Positions 10,693 to 22,393 of a stretch of DNA of 64,000 bases are shown here, in pieces (position 1 is the stretch's first letter; each line of letters begins with the position of its first letter). Below the pieces are notes generated by a model. The model saw only the letters and a list, made by a program, of their open reading frames with translations. It had not been told where the DNA came from and ran no database searches. Source of the stretch: Aphelenchoides besseyi (taxonomy: Eukaryota; Nematoda; Chromadorea; Rhabditida; Aphelenchoididae); contig JAMPIQ010000003.1 of assembly GCA_024699855.1 (NCBI GenBank), forward strand, positions 7,936,001 through 8,000,000, written 5' to 3'. A program made the translations under genes and the position numbers.

Positions 10693-11684
10693 TTTCGCGC
10701 TAAAAATGAAATTAGTCGACGCAAAAACTCGAAAGGACACTCGACGGGTAAAATAAAGTCAAAGTCATTTCACTGCGGAAGCTTTTTCGAGGGCGCCAAA
10801 ATCGCTTGAGGTCAGTTGGCGCAAACGCCGAAGCGGACAAGGTTGCAATTTTCGGTTGCGTACAGATCGATCTTTTTTCTAATTTGACGTCGAGCTGAAG
10901 ACGAGAAGGCCCCCGATCGACAGCGCTTTTCGAGTCTCCGCCTTCCGATCAATGCGTCGGGACGACGTTACTGCGCACAAAACCACACGCTGAATAGCCA
11001 AAAAAGAGGACGTGACCGCACGTTGTAAAAGAGAAGGCGCAGCAGAAAATCAAACGCAATTTCCGCTGAATAACAAGCAAAAAACCACAAGGTAAAGTTC
11101 AACGCAAACTATTCGACGGCATTAAATTCTCGCTCAACGTCGATTCCCATTTTTCGGTTGAAATGACCGCGAAAAATGCGATTTTGACGCTTTAATGCCC
11201 GTTGAAAGAATTTCAAGTCAACAACTTACTGCACAGTAAAACCGCTTTGTTCATATTGTAACAGAGCTTTTATTCTTATCAAAGCAAAAGATGAACAGTT
11301 AGACTGCTGAGGCTTGATTGAGAGCCGCAGCCATAGCGTTTCGTTATTGAAGGCAATCTTATGGTAACGACGATACACGTTGTAGAAGCTGACCACTTCT
11401 TCGGTATGTTTATCCTTGTGCTTCTAGCTTTAGTTGAGCAATCCAATCGCGTAAACGCATATTCACAGCCTCCAGACACAATGAGATCTTAGTTATATGC
11501 GTTCAACAACTCCGTACTCTGCACTCAACTAAATGAACAAAACAGATATGTTGAAATCAAAAGTTCGTTTACTCTGCCCAACGTTCCTACCAACACAATG
11601 CGTATAAAACCAGTGAAAAGAAGTTTTATTTTTGTAAAAAACTTTAAAATTTGTAACAGATCGAAATAGACAATTGAAGTCGAC
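10693..11684. other. CpG-rich upstream region, with one doubtful short gene
   Basis: The part 10750-11200 resembles 4400-5300 in CG-rich composition and holds no clear gene. The part 11260-11500 has a minus-strand AATAAA and broken open segments, listed separately. Confidence 0.5.
11281..11460 (-). other. doubtful short gene or decayed fragment
   Basis: A minus-strand AATAAA lies just below 11280, and a TTTTGTTCATTTAG acceptor-like signal lies near 11530. Between them three segments look protein-like but sit in two frames: MRLRDWIAQLKLEAQ, then HTEEVVSFYNVYRRYHKIAF, then MAAALNQASAV before a stop. No GT-AG intron explains the frame changes. It may be a small real gene that I am misreading, or a frameshifted remnant. 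I do not recognise the product. Confidence 0.25.
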
Positions 11685-13811
11685 TCATTTGTTCACGAAT
11701 GTTCGCTCTTCACCACGGACCAGAAGTTTTTCGCGAATCTCGACTTTTCGCTCATCTTTCATTGCAACGCGTTCAAAGTCTCGGGATGAACATTGCTGGA
11801 AAAAGCTTTAGAGTCAGATACTTTGATGTTCCCTTACAATACACGGCTTGGTTGGCATCAAGCTAAAACATGTTGTTCGAGTGTGACATTGTTTACACTT
11901 GAAAAATCGCTTCGTTGCTTTGTGCCTAACAAAATCGTGGTTTAAGTCAATGCATCTTTGAGCCAAATGCACGGTTGTATACGAACACTAAGATCGTTGT
12001 TATAAGATGTGATTAAAGAACTTACCGATTTGCATGTCACCACAGAAACCTCTTTGACTTCCATCAGAGTTGTAGCGTGGGTTTCAATCTTCTCTTCGAA
12101 CTCCTTCTGCTTGAAATACTTCTCCTGATGCTCAGTCTTTGCCTGAAAAACAATCGGGATTTCTTTTTTTATCTCAGGACTTACACGTGTAACCTCAAAG
12201 TCGTGGGTCGATTTCTTGTCTAATAGAGCGCGAATTTGATTATTCGAGAACTTTGAAGCATTCAAACGACATCGCTTTTCGCCTTCTGGGTCGTCAGATG
12301 GTGCTAAACAATGTCATTGAACTTCTTGTTTAAATCAAACCTTTTCGTTTCACTGTTTTGCCGTTTGAGTTCAACGACTTTTTAAAAATCTCCGCTGCTT
12401 TTTTCTAAAGTTTTTGTAGCAGTTGGAGATCTTGGAACTTACTCTTGCAGCATCTTCAGCTTTAGAAAACTGTGGTTTGGTCTCGATTTTCTTCGGACTT
12501 GTAAGTGAAATTAAATTCCCGTGTTGAACGGCTCGTCCAAGTTGTGGAGGACCGACACGAGAAACCGCATTTCGAATGACTTCTGTTTTCTAAATCATAG
12601 AGTAATTAAGAGCTGGAAATGGACGTGAACGTACATTCTTCTGATCCATGAAACCTTTCAGAAAAGATGTCGTCGCTTTAATCTCCGGTTTTGGAATCGT
12701 TTTGATCGTCGAATTCGGTCGATTTTCCTTATCGACTTCCAATTTAAGGTGCGCTCGCTGCTCATTTCGCTGAAGACAGATGAGAACGAAGACTCAAACT
12801 ACTAACCGCTTTGGCCGCAATCGTCGCTCGATCGCCAGTCGTGTATTGAACTCTTGAGATCCTAAACTTTCGATTATTTTGCTCTCGAATGAACTCACAT
12901 TTGTTGCATTGAACGTGGACGATTGACGGTAACCAGTCCGGACGGCTGCGGGTCAGTTTGTGGTTTGAATAGCGCGTTTCGGACGTTAACCGTGGAAGAG
13001 AACAACGATCGATTAGATAGCAGTTTCTTTGCTTCGTACTGAATATGAAATGAACACATGGGCGAGAATGCGGCATTGACGTAGTTCGTACATTGTTCTC
13101 CATTCTTCTTTGTTCCCTAAGTCGACGAGATTTCTTCAGAAACCAAATACACTGACCCTGCAAATTCCGAAGTCGGGACACGAACCCACGTTCAGAACTT
13201 GAAGAGATTTGTTGATTTTCAGAGTGACCGCCGGTTGAACAACATTGCCATTGGATTCGGACATTTGCTCGGCGTTTGTGAGCGCAACAACGTATCCAAT
13301 CGGTATCTTCCAATGCGCAGAAGCGGCGTCGCCGAAAAGCAAAACTTTGACTTTTAGGTCCTGAAAATCTAAATCAACAAAAAAACTCAACAATCAACTC
13401 ACGGAGAGATCGCTTAATTGCCATAAAATGTACTCCTTTCCGTTGGCTGATTTCTTCATTCCCGACGATTCGACAATCACTCCCATGGTCAAATTCTCTC
13501 CATTGGGTGCGGATGGAGACCCAATCGAATTCAATTTCACCTTTTGCAGTTCCTGACAATAAGAACTGAAGGTGTCCAAAGTGAGCCGTGGGGATCTGCA
13601 GTTCTCATCTGAACATACGTCTCCAAGATTGAACTTACGAAACTTTTATTCCAAAAAACGGATCGAAAATTTGTGGTGTTGATACCGACTTTTTCTCTCG
13701 ACTATGAAGATTGGCGTTGGTGTGAGAAGATGAACTGGAATTCTTTCTGACGATCAATTTTAAGCGATCAACAAACCTCGAGGAAACTGCGGAAGTGCCG
13801 CCGATAATCAT
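11685..13811 (-). CDS. mcm-10: replication factor MCM10
   Basis: About twelve short exons run from ATG 13811 to TGA 11685, giving roughly 525 residues. MCM10 binds DNA and the CMG helicase and activates replication origins in the nucleus. The OB-fold is seen in IFDPFFGIKVSSPRLTLD, MGVIVESSGMKKSANGKEY, LWQLSDLSDLKVKVLLFGD and AHWKIPIGYVVALTNAEQM. The conserved CCCH zinc finger follows (SCPDFGICRGTKK...EQCTNYVN...MCSFHI). The C terminus has the second zinc-binding region, GHKATKRFFKCKQCHTRT, then a second CxxC, and ends LVRGEERTFVN, as in animal MCM10. A coiled, Lys/Glu-rich segment lies between. A minus-strand AATAAA lies about 55 bp after the stop. It is shorter than vertebrate MCM10 (about 875), mostly through a reduced N terminus. 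Individual exon ends are tentative, the identity is not. Confidence 0.95.
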
Positions 13812-14416
13812 GTTTCAAAAAAGAGTCTTCTGCTTGTAACAATAGTCGAGAGTTAATAGAAATCCAACGGCAACTTTTTTGGTGCAGAAATTCGCCAAAC
13901 AGCAAATTTTTTTGAAGCCAACTCGACCGCCACTTCTTTTGTGATTATCGATTAGAAAGATGAGCAACAGATTTCTTCTAATTTCGATTCCAGCTTTTTG
14001 GAAGAACGATTTTTTGTGGCAAATTCAAGATCTTTAGTTTATTCCGCTAATTCGCAGTTTCAAGTGAGTGTCGTTTATTAGTAAACAGGAATCAAATTAG
14101 TACCTTTGCAGTAACCCGATCAAGAGAACTTACCCTCGACCACACTTCTCATGAAATTCGATTATTGCCTTTACAATTTTGTTCGGCACCTGTTACTTTA
14201 GAGTTCTTTCAACATCGAACGATTGTTCTCACGGTTGTTTCCACTTTCTGAGAACAACTATACGACACTGCGAATTCGCGTGTTAATCAAATTCTTCGAA
14301 ATTCAACGTCTCATAGCACAAAATAAACTTTATTGTATCGCACATACCAATGAACATCAGCAAGTGAATTGAACTTAAAAACGTCAATGTGATCATTTCG
14401 TTCGTATTCACAGTTC
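13812..14416. other. intergenic, no gene seen
   Basis: This AT-rich stretch between mcm-10 and the next minus-strand gene contains a minus-strand AATAAAG near 14325 that probably belongs to the peptide-precursor gene. Confidence 0.55.
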
Positions 14417-14746
14417 TCAAATAAACACCAGTGCACGAGTGGGCGAGAAACGAGTAGATTTGAAGGCTGGACGAGCGTACGGTAGAGCTACCGTACCCAA
14501 TTCTTCTGTGTTCTTTGGAATATCCACTATCTCAACTTCGATCTCCGATTTGTGTTTACGTTTCGCAATCTGCATCGCTTGTTCGCATACCAACGGATGG
14601 AAATAACAGAAAGTCGCTTGAGATGAACGGCGAACACGTTGAAGTTGTGAATCAACAAGTGGCTCAAATGCATCGACTTTAGCGGACATTAGAACAAACG
14701 AAATACAAGCAACAAGTAAACAAAAGAACGTAAACGATGAGCCCAT
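14417..14746 (-). CDS. secreted peptide precursor with an allatostatin-C/somatostatin-like loop
   Basis: This single-exon gene of 109 codons has a signal peptide, MGSSFTFFCLLVACISFVLM, ending near SAKVDA. A dibasic site RVRR is followed by SSQATFCYFHPLVCEQAMQI A and then KRK. The segment between the basic sites therefore contains a two-cysteine loop, C-Y-F-H-P-L-V-C, very close to the insect allatostatin-C loop C-Y-F-N-P-I-S-C. In that family the two cysteines form a disulphide ring and the receptor is of the somatostatin type. Unlike known allatostatin-C peptides, the chain does not end one or two residues after the second Cys but continues about seven residues to KRK. The remaining C-terminal half (EIEVEIVDIPKNTEELG) is unassigned. 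It could instead be an unrelated small secreted protein. Confidence 0.72.
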   Translation of the reverse strand: MGSSFTFFCLLVACISFVLMSAKVDAFEPLVDSQLQRVRRSSQATFCYFHPLVCEQAMQIAKRKHKSEIEVEIVDIPKNTEELGTVALPYARPAFKSTRFSPTRALVFI

Positions 14747-15326
14747 TGTTGTGAATTCTAAGAATTAAAGTTAGAGTGAATTCCCGGTTTCAAGAACCGA
14801 TGATTATACGAATGAGGCAAAGTTTTAGAATGAATGAGTAGGTAGTGACAAGCGAACAATTGGACCGAATGTTAAGCCCGCCTTTCATATGAACATCGTA
14901 GTTGAGTGTTTTAAAATTAATCGGGTTTCATTCTCACGCACTGTCTCAACTTGTTAGTGCTCTTGTTCGTAAAAAGCCGATTTGTGAATTATAAAAGAAG
15001 CCATTGCAAAGTGGAGTCTGATCATCTTGTCTTTATCGGCGAAACCACTTCCGGATCGAGAACCTTCTAAGGTTTCGGAAGCTGCCTTTGAAATGATCTT
15101 GACATGTTGCCATCAATTTTTCAAAAGGGCAAACACAAGCGGGAAGTAAATGAGCAGACAGTATGACTTGGTCGATGTCCAAATAGTCCAGGAGTTCAAT
15201 TTTTGATATTCCTGAAATTGTCACAAACTTCCTCAAAATTTCTGTCGTTACGCAGATTGACAGGTCATAAGGTTTATGTGAAGATATGTTGAACAATAAT
15301 TACAATAATATGATTCGAAACGACGT
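14747..15326. other. intergenic, no gene seen
   Basis: A plus-strand TATAAAAG near 14992 is not followed by a recognisable gene. A minus-strand open frame at 15033-15296 lies in the probable 3' untranslated region of the transporter gene. Confidence 0.45.
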
Positions 15327-17166
15327 TTACTTTCTTGCTGCTCGTCGATTGACCATCTGTTTTATCGCATCGACAACTTGATAAACTTCTTTTCCACGTG
15401 TTTCTGGCAGATAAAAAAACAAGAAAGTGATGGCAAAAATGTACGGTAGAATATAAAGTGGAATGAAAGCAAGAGCTCCAAATTTCTGAAAAGCAAACAA
15501 CGAGACCCAATTCGTGATGGTGATTAAGACATTAGTTGCTCCAAAAGAAAAACTAAACACTCGGGAACGATATCTTTGAGAGGCCAATTCTGAAAATTCA
15601 ATGTGTTCAAGAAGAAATTTTGTAGAAGATAACTTCATTCCACACGAACGAGTCGTAGAGTTCGAAATCTTACCTCCAGAAATAAAGAGACTTAATGGTC
15701 CAAGGATTGAACTGAACAGATTATTTACGTAACGTGTTTAGCTTTCGTATACATACCCGTATACTAATATGTAAACTGCAATGCAACCCAATGATGCGTA
15801 TTTGAACCACTCAACTTTCTGATATTGTGATGCAAAAGCAATGTAAACCGACAGAGCGACCGTACTGATCAATGCCGAGCCGAGAATCAGTGTACGTCGA
15901 GGAAAGCGATCGATTATAACAAAACCAATGACTGCAGCCACAAAATTGAGAAGGAAGAGAATCGTCGTGGCCAATTCGGCGACTTCCAAATCGATGTCCG
16001 TTTGTTCGAAGAAAAAAGTTGAAGACTGGAGAATGGAAAAGAAGGGCAGCATGAAAATGAACTCGACCACCGCTATCAACATTGTGAAGCGTAAATAAGG
16101 AACAGTAAACAGTTGCTAGAAATCATTTTACGAACACTGCATTCGAGGTACTTACACGAGTTGTCGCCGAATGAATTAGATGGTGATGTTCGTGCTGCGA
16201 TGGCTGTGCTACGGCTTTCTTTTCGGCTTCTAACAGAAAATGATCGAGAATCTCGTCGTTCTCATCTTTCTTTCCTTGAAAGAAAGTCAACGATTTCATT
16301 GCGGCATTACGATCATCTTTTTCGATCATCAGAAACTTCGGAGTGTCCGGAATGAAGGCCGCCAAGAAAATCGACAACACGACCGGACATAATTGTGCGG
16401 CTGTGAGAACAACAAACGAACTTCCCAACACACTGTTCATTCCCAATACAGAGCCGAAACAGATCATGAAAGCGTAAGAACAACCGGCCAAGAACGAAAA
16501 CATTCCTCGTTGATTGGTTGGAGTGCATTCTTGCAGATACATGATCTGGGCTACGTCGCATAGAGGCGAGAACAAACCAGCAAGAAATCTGCCGAAACAA
16601 AAGAGTTCTGGCAATGAGCTCATACATGCCAGAAGCTGAAATAAGGATCCAAGTGCCATTCCGGTAATAGCGATGAAGAACTCTCTTTTTCGACCTAAAT
16701 GTTCAAACCACGAAGGCAATGTCATTGCACCAATGAACTGAACAATGATCTCAAACATGTGAAGGAAATTTTTCTCACCTGCGCAACATACCAACAATTC
16801 AGAATTGCTCCTCGTATTATTGTTTCTGTTGTTTCGCTCAATTCAATTCCCCGTTTTTCGTATGACTCGGAAATGAAGAGCCGGAATTCACCAACCGCTG
16901 TGTTTACCGATGCATTGATTACCGCCGGTGGATAGTTGGTGGCCAGTGCAATCAGAGAGCAGATGAACAGTAATCGAGCTTCACGCCACGCGTTCAACAT
17001 CTTTCAATTGAACAGCAATTAGCAGAAAACAGAAATGTTGAAAATGTACGAGTGGACTGAAGGATGGAAATTGGAAATCGACGCTTTCGGACCGTTGAAT
17101 TGCATCCGAAGGCTCGCTGTCCGTTTCGTACGAGTTCGAAGACCAACGGTTACTGCGAGGTTGCAT
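15327..17166 (-). CDS. SLC2-type facilitative sugar transporter (major facilitator superfamily)
   Basis: Six exons run from ATG 17166 to TAA 15327. The first (MQPRSNRWSSNSYETDSEPS...) is a cytoplasmic extension joined by a 50 bp intron to MLNAWREARLLFICSLIALA, the first helix. Later exons carry the family's landmarks: FEHLGRKREFF (the loop 2-3 G-R-K/R motif), CFGRFLAGLFS, QECTPTNQRGMFSFLAG (the P-x-x-x-R-G loop 4-5 motif), FIPDTPKFLMI (the P-E-S-P-R/K-F-L motif), IDRFPRRTLIL (loop 8-9 D-x-x-G-R-R) and FLFFYLPETRGKEVYQV (the P-E-T-R-G-K end motif). Twelve helices fit, and length is about 470-500 residues. Members move hexoses or related polyols across membranes; the substrate is not predictable here. 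The alternative start at ATG 17000 would omit the N-terminal extension. Confidence 0.92.
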
Positions 17167-17172
17167 TATCCA

Positions 17173-17553
17173 CTATTTTATGATGCAAATCTGCAGACGC
17201 TCTTTGTTTTCGATGTCAAACTCACGTATCAGCGTTGAACGAACGTAAATGCTTGACAATCGAGAACGATCTATTGTTTTGCACGTTTCATCTACACTCA
17301 AATTGACAAAAAAGACAAAAGCATTTTTAGTTGAGACAATGTAATCACACATCTGGTGATCATTGTTTGACAGTGCAATTTCTGAGCAAAAATACAATCG
17401 CAGTTCATGGTCCTGATCGTTCAACTGGAAATCGAATACCTCGCAGTTCAGAGAAAAAACATAATTTCTGATGACTCGTCGAATGTTTGCGTTTTCGATT
17501 GTTCCCGTCACGTTGATCCAAATGTTGCGCAGGTTCCGGAAATCTTGGCGGGG
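17173..17553 (-). CDS. unassigned open frame, possibly an exon
   Basis: Roughly 127 codons are open on the minus strand between the sugar transporter and the neprilysin start. The text reads like protein (IRNYVFSLNCEVFDFQLND, LRLYFCSEIALSNNDHQMC), but there is no ATG near its beginning and no clear upstream exon; any upstream exon would overlap the neprilysin gene on the other strand. It may be a real 3' exon or chance. Confidence 0.3.
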   Translation of the reverse strand, partial: PRQDFRNLRNIWINVTGTIENANIRRVIRNYVFSLNCEVFDFQLNDQDHELRLYFCSEIALSNNDHQMCDYIVSTKNAFVFFVNLSVDETCKTIDRSRLSSIYVRSTLIREFDIENKERLQICIIK

Positions 17554-17618
17554 CAAATAAAAAATTGAATGGCGAGAATTTCAAGCGAAAAAACTTGAAT
17601 CGATTTCTCTCGAGTTGG

Positions 17619-20207
17619 ATGGCCAACTTTCCTCTGTTCGTTTTGCTTGTTTCGTATCTGAAAGTCTATGGACAAGCACAGACGTGAGTGAGATAGGGTG
17701 TTGCTGTGTGATTCCCACGGTTTAGACGTGTGTTCCAATCAGCTCAGAACAGAAACCATGCGGCTGCTGAATACCTTTTGAGAGCTCAAGATCCGACGAT
17801 CGATCCGTGCACAAATTTCTATAAGTTCCAGTGCAAGGGATGGGAGAAACGAAATCCAATTCCAGAATCCGATGAATATATTTCCCGTTATACTCAAGAG
17901 CAGCAAAAAGTCAATCGGCAGCTTCAAAGTGAGTACTCAAAAACCGAATGTCTTCAAAAGCTGTTTAGGACTTCTTTCTCAACCAACTCCACGGAGTAGC
18001 CCAGATGATGCCATTGGGAAAGCTCGTTTTGCTTATCGATCGTGTTTGGATGAGAAGGCGCTTGAACGAGACGAAGTGAAAACTTTGAAGAGCGAATTGA
18101 ACGTAACTGTCAAGCTGCTTGCGAGTATTTTTGTTCGTTTCAGTATCTCGGAGGATGGCCGTTAGTTGATCCCAAATCGTCGACTTCACACAGTTATGAT
18201 TTGACTGATTTGCTCATAAAACTACAAAAAATTCGCGGGAAACAGTTTCTCTTCACGACGACCGTTGAACGTGATCTCGAGAATTCGACACGATTTGCTG
18301 TTTATTTCCAAGTTGCTTCTCCGTCACTTCGTGTTGCCGAGTTTTATCTTAACAAAACCTACGAACCAGTGATTAAAGGATACGCTCGTGACATGCAGAA
18401 ATTGGCGGAGTTAGTGGCCGAACTATTGAGGTTGCCGATTCGAAAAAAGGAGTTTGCTGTTGGTGTGAAAGAGATGGTCGGGTTTGACCGGGAGTTAGCA
18501 ACTATTGCGTTCTTCGATAACAGCAACCAATTGGACACGAATTCGATCGATGAAAAGCACGAAGAGAATTCTGCTCAGTTGCATCAAAATACGCTGAAAA
18601 CGAGACTGTCGGCTCTGAAGACTTACATGCCATTGGTTAGTTCGAACTTTACACGATTACGCTGATTCCATTTTTAGATTGATTGGAATCGTTGGACTCA
18701 TTGTACATGGCCAAAGGAGTTGTATGGATTTTTGGACTCGAATCCAGAAATCTTCATCGAACAACCGGGCGATTTTGCTGCTTTGACGAAGTTGTTGAAA
18801 AAAACAAATCCACTGGTTGTTCGAAACTACATTATAGCCGTTTATATTTGGAATAGAGCGATTAACTTTGGTCCACGATTCAACGAGATTGTCACCGCAG
18901 TCGTGAGTTTACTTGAGAACTAAAAGTTCAATGTTTTACAGAAATTGAGTCAACCGCAACCTTCACATCGAGATGAACGAGTTGAGATTTGTGTTGCGGC
19001 AGTTAGCGATCTCCTTCCTGATGCGACCTCAGCGCTTTATGTGCGCGAGTATTTCAATTCAACGATGAGAAAACAGATGGACGATATGATCGTGCACGTC
19101 AAACAAACGTTCGCCAAAATCATCAACGAAAATACGTGGATGGACCCGGAAACCAAGAAGTATGCTCTTGAAAAGGTATTCGTGAGTACTCTTAGATATT
19201 TGTTTTCTATTAAGCTACAAAGCACTTACGTTCACAACGGATTCGCTCCAAATATTCTAAATGAACGAGCAATTAACGCGAAATACGACAATGTAAGACG
19301 TCAAGCTCATCAGTTAACAGTCGTTTTAGATTCAATTCGGTGTAACAGACAATTTTGATCGAATTGTTCGCAAAAGTCATTTAGCTAGGTGGGAACGAGA
19401 GTTGCGAAAACTTCTACGTCATACAACTCCTGATGATTCTTCTATGGCACCGACAGAAATCAACGCCTTTTATGATCAGTCCAATATAATAAGTAGGTCA
19501 TAAGCTTAAGCAGTTGATAAGTTCAATTTTAGCCATACCTCTTGCTTATATTTTGTCATTCTTTAATCCATCATTTCCATCGTAAGTCTTCAATCGAATA
19601 ATGCCGATCAATTTGAGTTGTAGAGCTATGATCTACGGATCTATCGGTTTTACCTTAGGCCACGAGCTTTCGCATGGTTTCGACGAGAACGGAAGTCAAT
19701 ACGACAAGAACGGAAACATTAGAAGATGGTGGAAAGATACCAGTTACAAACATTATTTAAATAGAACAGCTTGTTTGGTCGATGAATACAATCAGTTCTA
19801 CGAACCCCACTTGAACATGTATTTGAATGGCAAGTTAACGCTGGACGAGAACATTGCAGATTTATCGGGATTGCAAATTGCTTATCGAGTTTGTTTCCGT
19901 TGACTTCAGAACTTATATTCGAGTTCAGGCCTTCAAAGAAAACCCTCGTGAAGATCATTCATCTTCGATGGTACCGGGTTTAGAGCAATTTTCTTCCGAG
20001 CAAATTTTCTTTATGGCTTTCGCGGCGGCCGAGTGTACAAACGAACGAGACAGCGAATTGACGTTGGATATTCTATCGGAATCTCATTCCATCGAACCAT
20101 TTCGAGTTAATGGCGTTCTATCAAACTTTCCCGCCTTTGCACGAGCCTTTCAATGCTCGGCAACAGCACCGTTAAACCCGAAAAAAAGATGTTCGATTTG
20201 GACTTGA
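17619..20207 (+). CDS. secreted neprilysin-like zinc metallopeptidase (family M13)
   Basis: About ten exons start with a cleavable signal peptide, MANFPLFVLLVSYLKVYGQA, rather than the usual type II membrane anchor, so the enzyme is probably secreted. The N-terminal lobe begins with the diagnostic DPTIDPCTNFYKFQCKGWEK. The catalytic part has NAFYDQSNII (the N-A-x-Y substrate-backbone motif), SIGFTLGHELSHGFDENGSQ with the zinc ligands HELSH, and LTLDENIADLSGLQIAYRAF with the third ligand Glu and the stabilising Asp. It ends FRVNGVLSNFPAFARAFQC (the conserved Arg region) and CSIWT, matching the family C-x-x-W terminus. All catalytic residues are present. M13 enzymes cut small peptides outside cells; nematodes have large neprilysin families that turn over neuropeptides. 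AATAAA follows at about 20269. Confidence 0.95.
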
Positions 20208-20355
20208 AAATCAATGCCCTTGAATTCTGTCATTTCTTTAATTTTCCGATCACGGATTTAATAAACTCTTTTTTCACGTACGTTTTGTTGTCACACATCT
20301 GGAAGCTCGTCGGCTTTGTACTTACCACAATACATTGGTTGACGTTTGCGATTTC

Positions 20356-20864
20356 ATGAAAACAGAAATCAAACTGCTCAATAACACTGACGATCAGAAA
20401 CATTTGTGAGCAACAGAGTAGTTGAAGTTCATCAATTTTTAGGGCAATTTCAAAGTCATACAACGAATCGTTCCTACGCATTTTGGAAAAATTAGTACAG
20501 AATGTTCAAAGGTCCCGTAGGTTCAGCTATGAATCCGGAACAAAAATGCTCGATTTGTTAGTTCAAATGATGTTTTCACTGGCAAATGAACAATCTTCAT
20601 TAAATAAAATGTACAGAACTATTTGAGCAGGCAATAGAGATTGACCAGAACAATATTTTGAAGGTTAATTGTTTTCGACATGAAGACGAAGGTGCACTAG
20701 TCAATACGAAGAAACTGGTAGAACATAATTTGAACAGCAAACAAACTCAGAAGCTTTATAACTTTTTGCTTCGTATGTTTCTTTGCTTGTTGCGCTTCAG
20801 TTCAACGACAATGATTGTGGAGCCGAAGTTCACAACGTTTGTACTATCGTTCATTGCAACTTGA
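20356..20864 (+). CDS. hypothetical helical protein, probable downstream operon gene
   Basis: This begins about 150 bp after the neprilysin stop, on the same strand. ATG 20356 reads MKTEIKLLNNTDDQKHL, then a good intron (GTGAGC...ATTTTTAG, 41 bp) leads in frame to SYNESFLRILEKLVQNVQRS. A later in-frame stretch (LFEQAIEIDQNNILK...TKKLVEHNLNSKQTQKLYNF) continues to the stop at 20864, but the junction near 20610 is unsolved. All parts are charged and helical. No family is recognised. Confidence 0.4.
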
Positions 20865-21005
20865 ACTGTGAAATAAACTGCATCTAATTTCGATTAGATC
20901 AATGACATAGCAATCAGCGGAAGATCTTGTTTACTAATCATATAAGCAAGTCGTTTCAATTAGGAGCTTAGCGACGTTTTCGATAACAACGACAATCGAA
21001 TGAAG

Positions 21006-21751
21006 TTACGAGGAATCAGATACAGGCGTCCTGTTGTTCAGTCGATTAGTGAGATCCGCGAACTAAAAGTAATTTGTTACTGCAATTGCCCTTCTCTTAA
21101 CTTACTTTGATTTTCAAGATGTCAAACTCTTGACGCACATGTTCATTCACGTCTTTCATTATCCGATTCCTAGCTATTTGTGCACTCACTTGCTTTTCCA
21201 GTTGTTTACATTTCGATTCCCATAAACGCGATTTGACGGCTGCTTCTTCCTCCTCAGTGAGCTGTAAACAATCACAGATACATTGAATTTTTGGGTTACT
21301 TGAGAGCACTTACCGGATTTGCGACACAAATTGGACATTCTTCTTTGTAGATTACTTTGCAGAAAATATTGAATGATATTTCGTAATCGAAGATTATTGG
21401 GGTTGCCGTATTTAAGAGGATTGTTTCAACTAAAATTGACGTCATAAAGCACAACCAATTGTACTCACTCGAGTGTCCACCGATGCAATTGAAGCCTTGA
21501 ATAGCCCAAAGATAACAATCGAAGTCGTCTGATTTATTGTTGCCATCACATTGGATAAGCATGTAGGCCTTGTCCATTAGACCCGTAGATTGCAATGTGA
21601 TGTAGAAGTACCATGGACCGCACGACATCACCGATTTGGGGCTGTTGACCGTTTGTTCGCGAAGTCCCCAAAACGATATTAATCGAGGAATTTCCCATTT
21701 CATCTCGATTTTCCTCTCGATTGTGTGACCACGAGCACAAGTGCTTTTCAT
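21006..21751 (-). CDS. MATH (TRAF-like) domain protein with C-terminal coiled coil
   Basis: ATG 21751 sits seven bases after a TTTCAG acceptor, fitting trans-splicing or a 5' UTR intron. Four exons read to TAA 21006. The N-terminal part is a MATH domain: KIEMKWEIPRLISFWGLREQ, then SVMSCGPWYFYITLQSTG, YMLIQCDGNNKSDDFDCYLW and FNIFCKVIYKEECPICVANP. These fit the F-x-W-x-I, S-x-x-F...W-x-I/L-x-x-Y/P and L-x-C strands of the family. The last two exons encode LTEEEEAAVKSRLWESKCKQ LEKQVSAQ, a coiled coil, and a short tail ending PVSDSS. MATH proteins bind partner peptides and often serve as ubiquitin-ligase adaptors; no BTB or peptidase domain is seen here. Nematodes have many MATH genes. Confidence 0.8.
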
Positions 21752-22171
21752 TGATGAACTGAAATCAGAAACTATACTTAACAAACGAAGAGCTCGAATC
21801 AAAACGAGAAGGAACTTCCGTATTAACAGCATTCAGTTTAATTTCCGACAATCAAGAAGCAGAAAAGTGGCAGAAACAAATCGCCGTCCAGCGAAAAGAT
21901 CAAACGATTAGAGGAAACCGCTTGAAATGCACGTGTTTGTGTTCAACCGTCGCTGTCAGTCGTTTTCTCTGTTGCATTGTCTTTCTGTTCGATCTTGCGA
22001 CTTCAAACGGCAATCTGTAACCAGAAAAATACGCACATATGCAGTTAATTAAAGAGGAGTTTGGATTAAACTAACCAAACAAAGAAGTCAACAGTAATGT
22101 GGAACTTCGATTCCACATTTCTCAAACGTGATTGTGCTTCCACTCATGTCCATTGCATAGTGTCTTAGCTG

Positions 22172-22393
22172 ATGGTCAATTTTTTCTGTGGACAAAAGAA
22201 AGAATACATCTACTTTAATATTAGAACTGGAACAAACAAAGAACTTAAAAAAGATAAGCAAGTTACTTCTGCAATGCTGTTGCAAAAGGTCGGAGAAAAT
22301 GCACCAGTAGATATGGTGGTACAGAAAGTTTACAGCCAAGCAAATGCAGCTCTTACGACAACTGTAAGCTTAAAGCAAAGTAAGTGGGATTGA
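22172..22393 (+). CDS. small hypothetical open frame
   Basis: Seventy-three codons from ATG to TGA with no intron: MVNFFCGQKKEYIYFNIRTG near the start, and GENAPVDMVVQKVYSQANAA towards the end. The text is protein-like, but no family, signal peptide or promoter is recognised. A competing minus-strand reading ends MDMSGSTITFEKCGIEVPHY and is also open. Only one of these strands can be the coding one. Confidence 0.35.
   Translation: MVNFFCGQKKEYIYFNIRTGTNKELKKDKQVTSAMLLQKVGENAPVDMVVQKVYSQANAALTTTVSLKQSKWD

Noticed and set aside
14985..15030. Plus-strand TATAAAAG suggesting a gene start
   Set aside because: No open frame or spliced gene follows on the plus strand before the convergent transporter gene.
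16113..16355. Plus-strand open frame in the sugar transporter
   Set aside because: It is the shadow of the minus-strand transporter exon with clear major-facilitator motifs.
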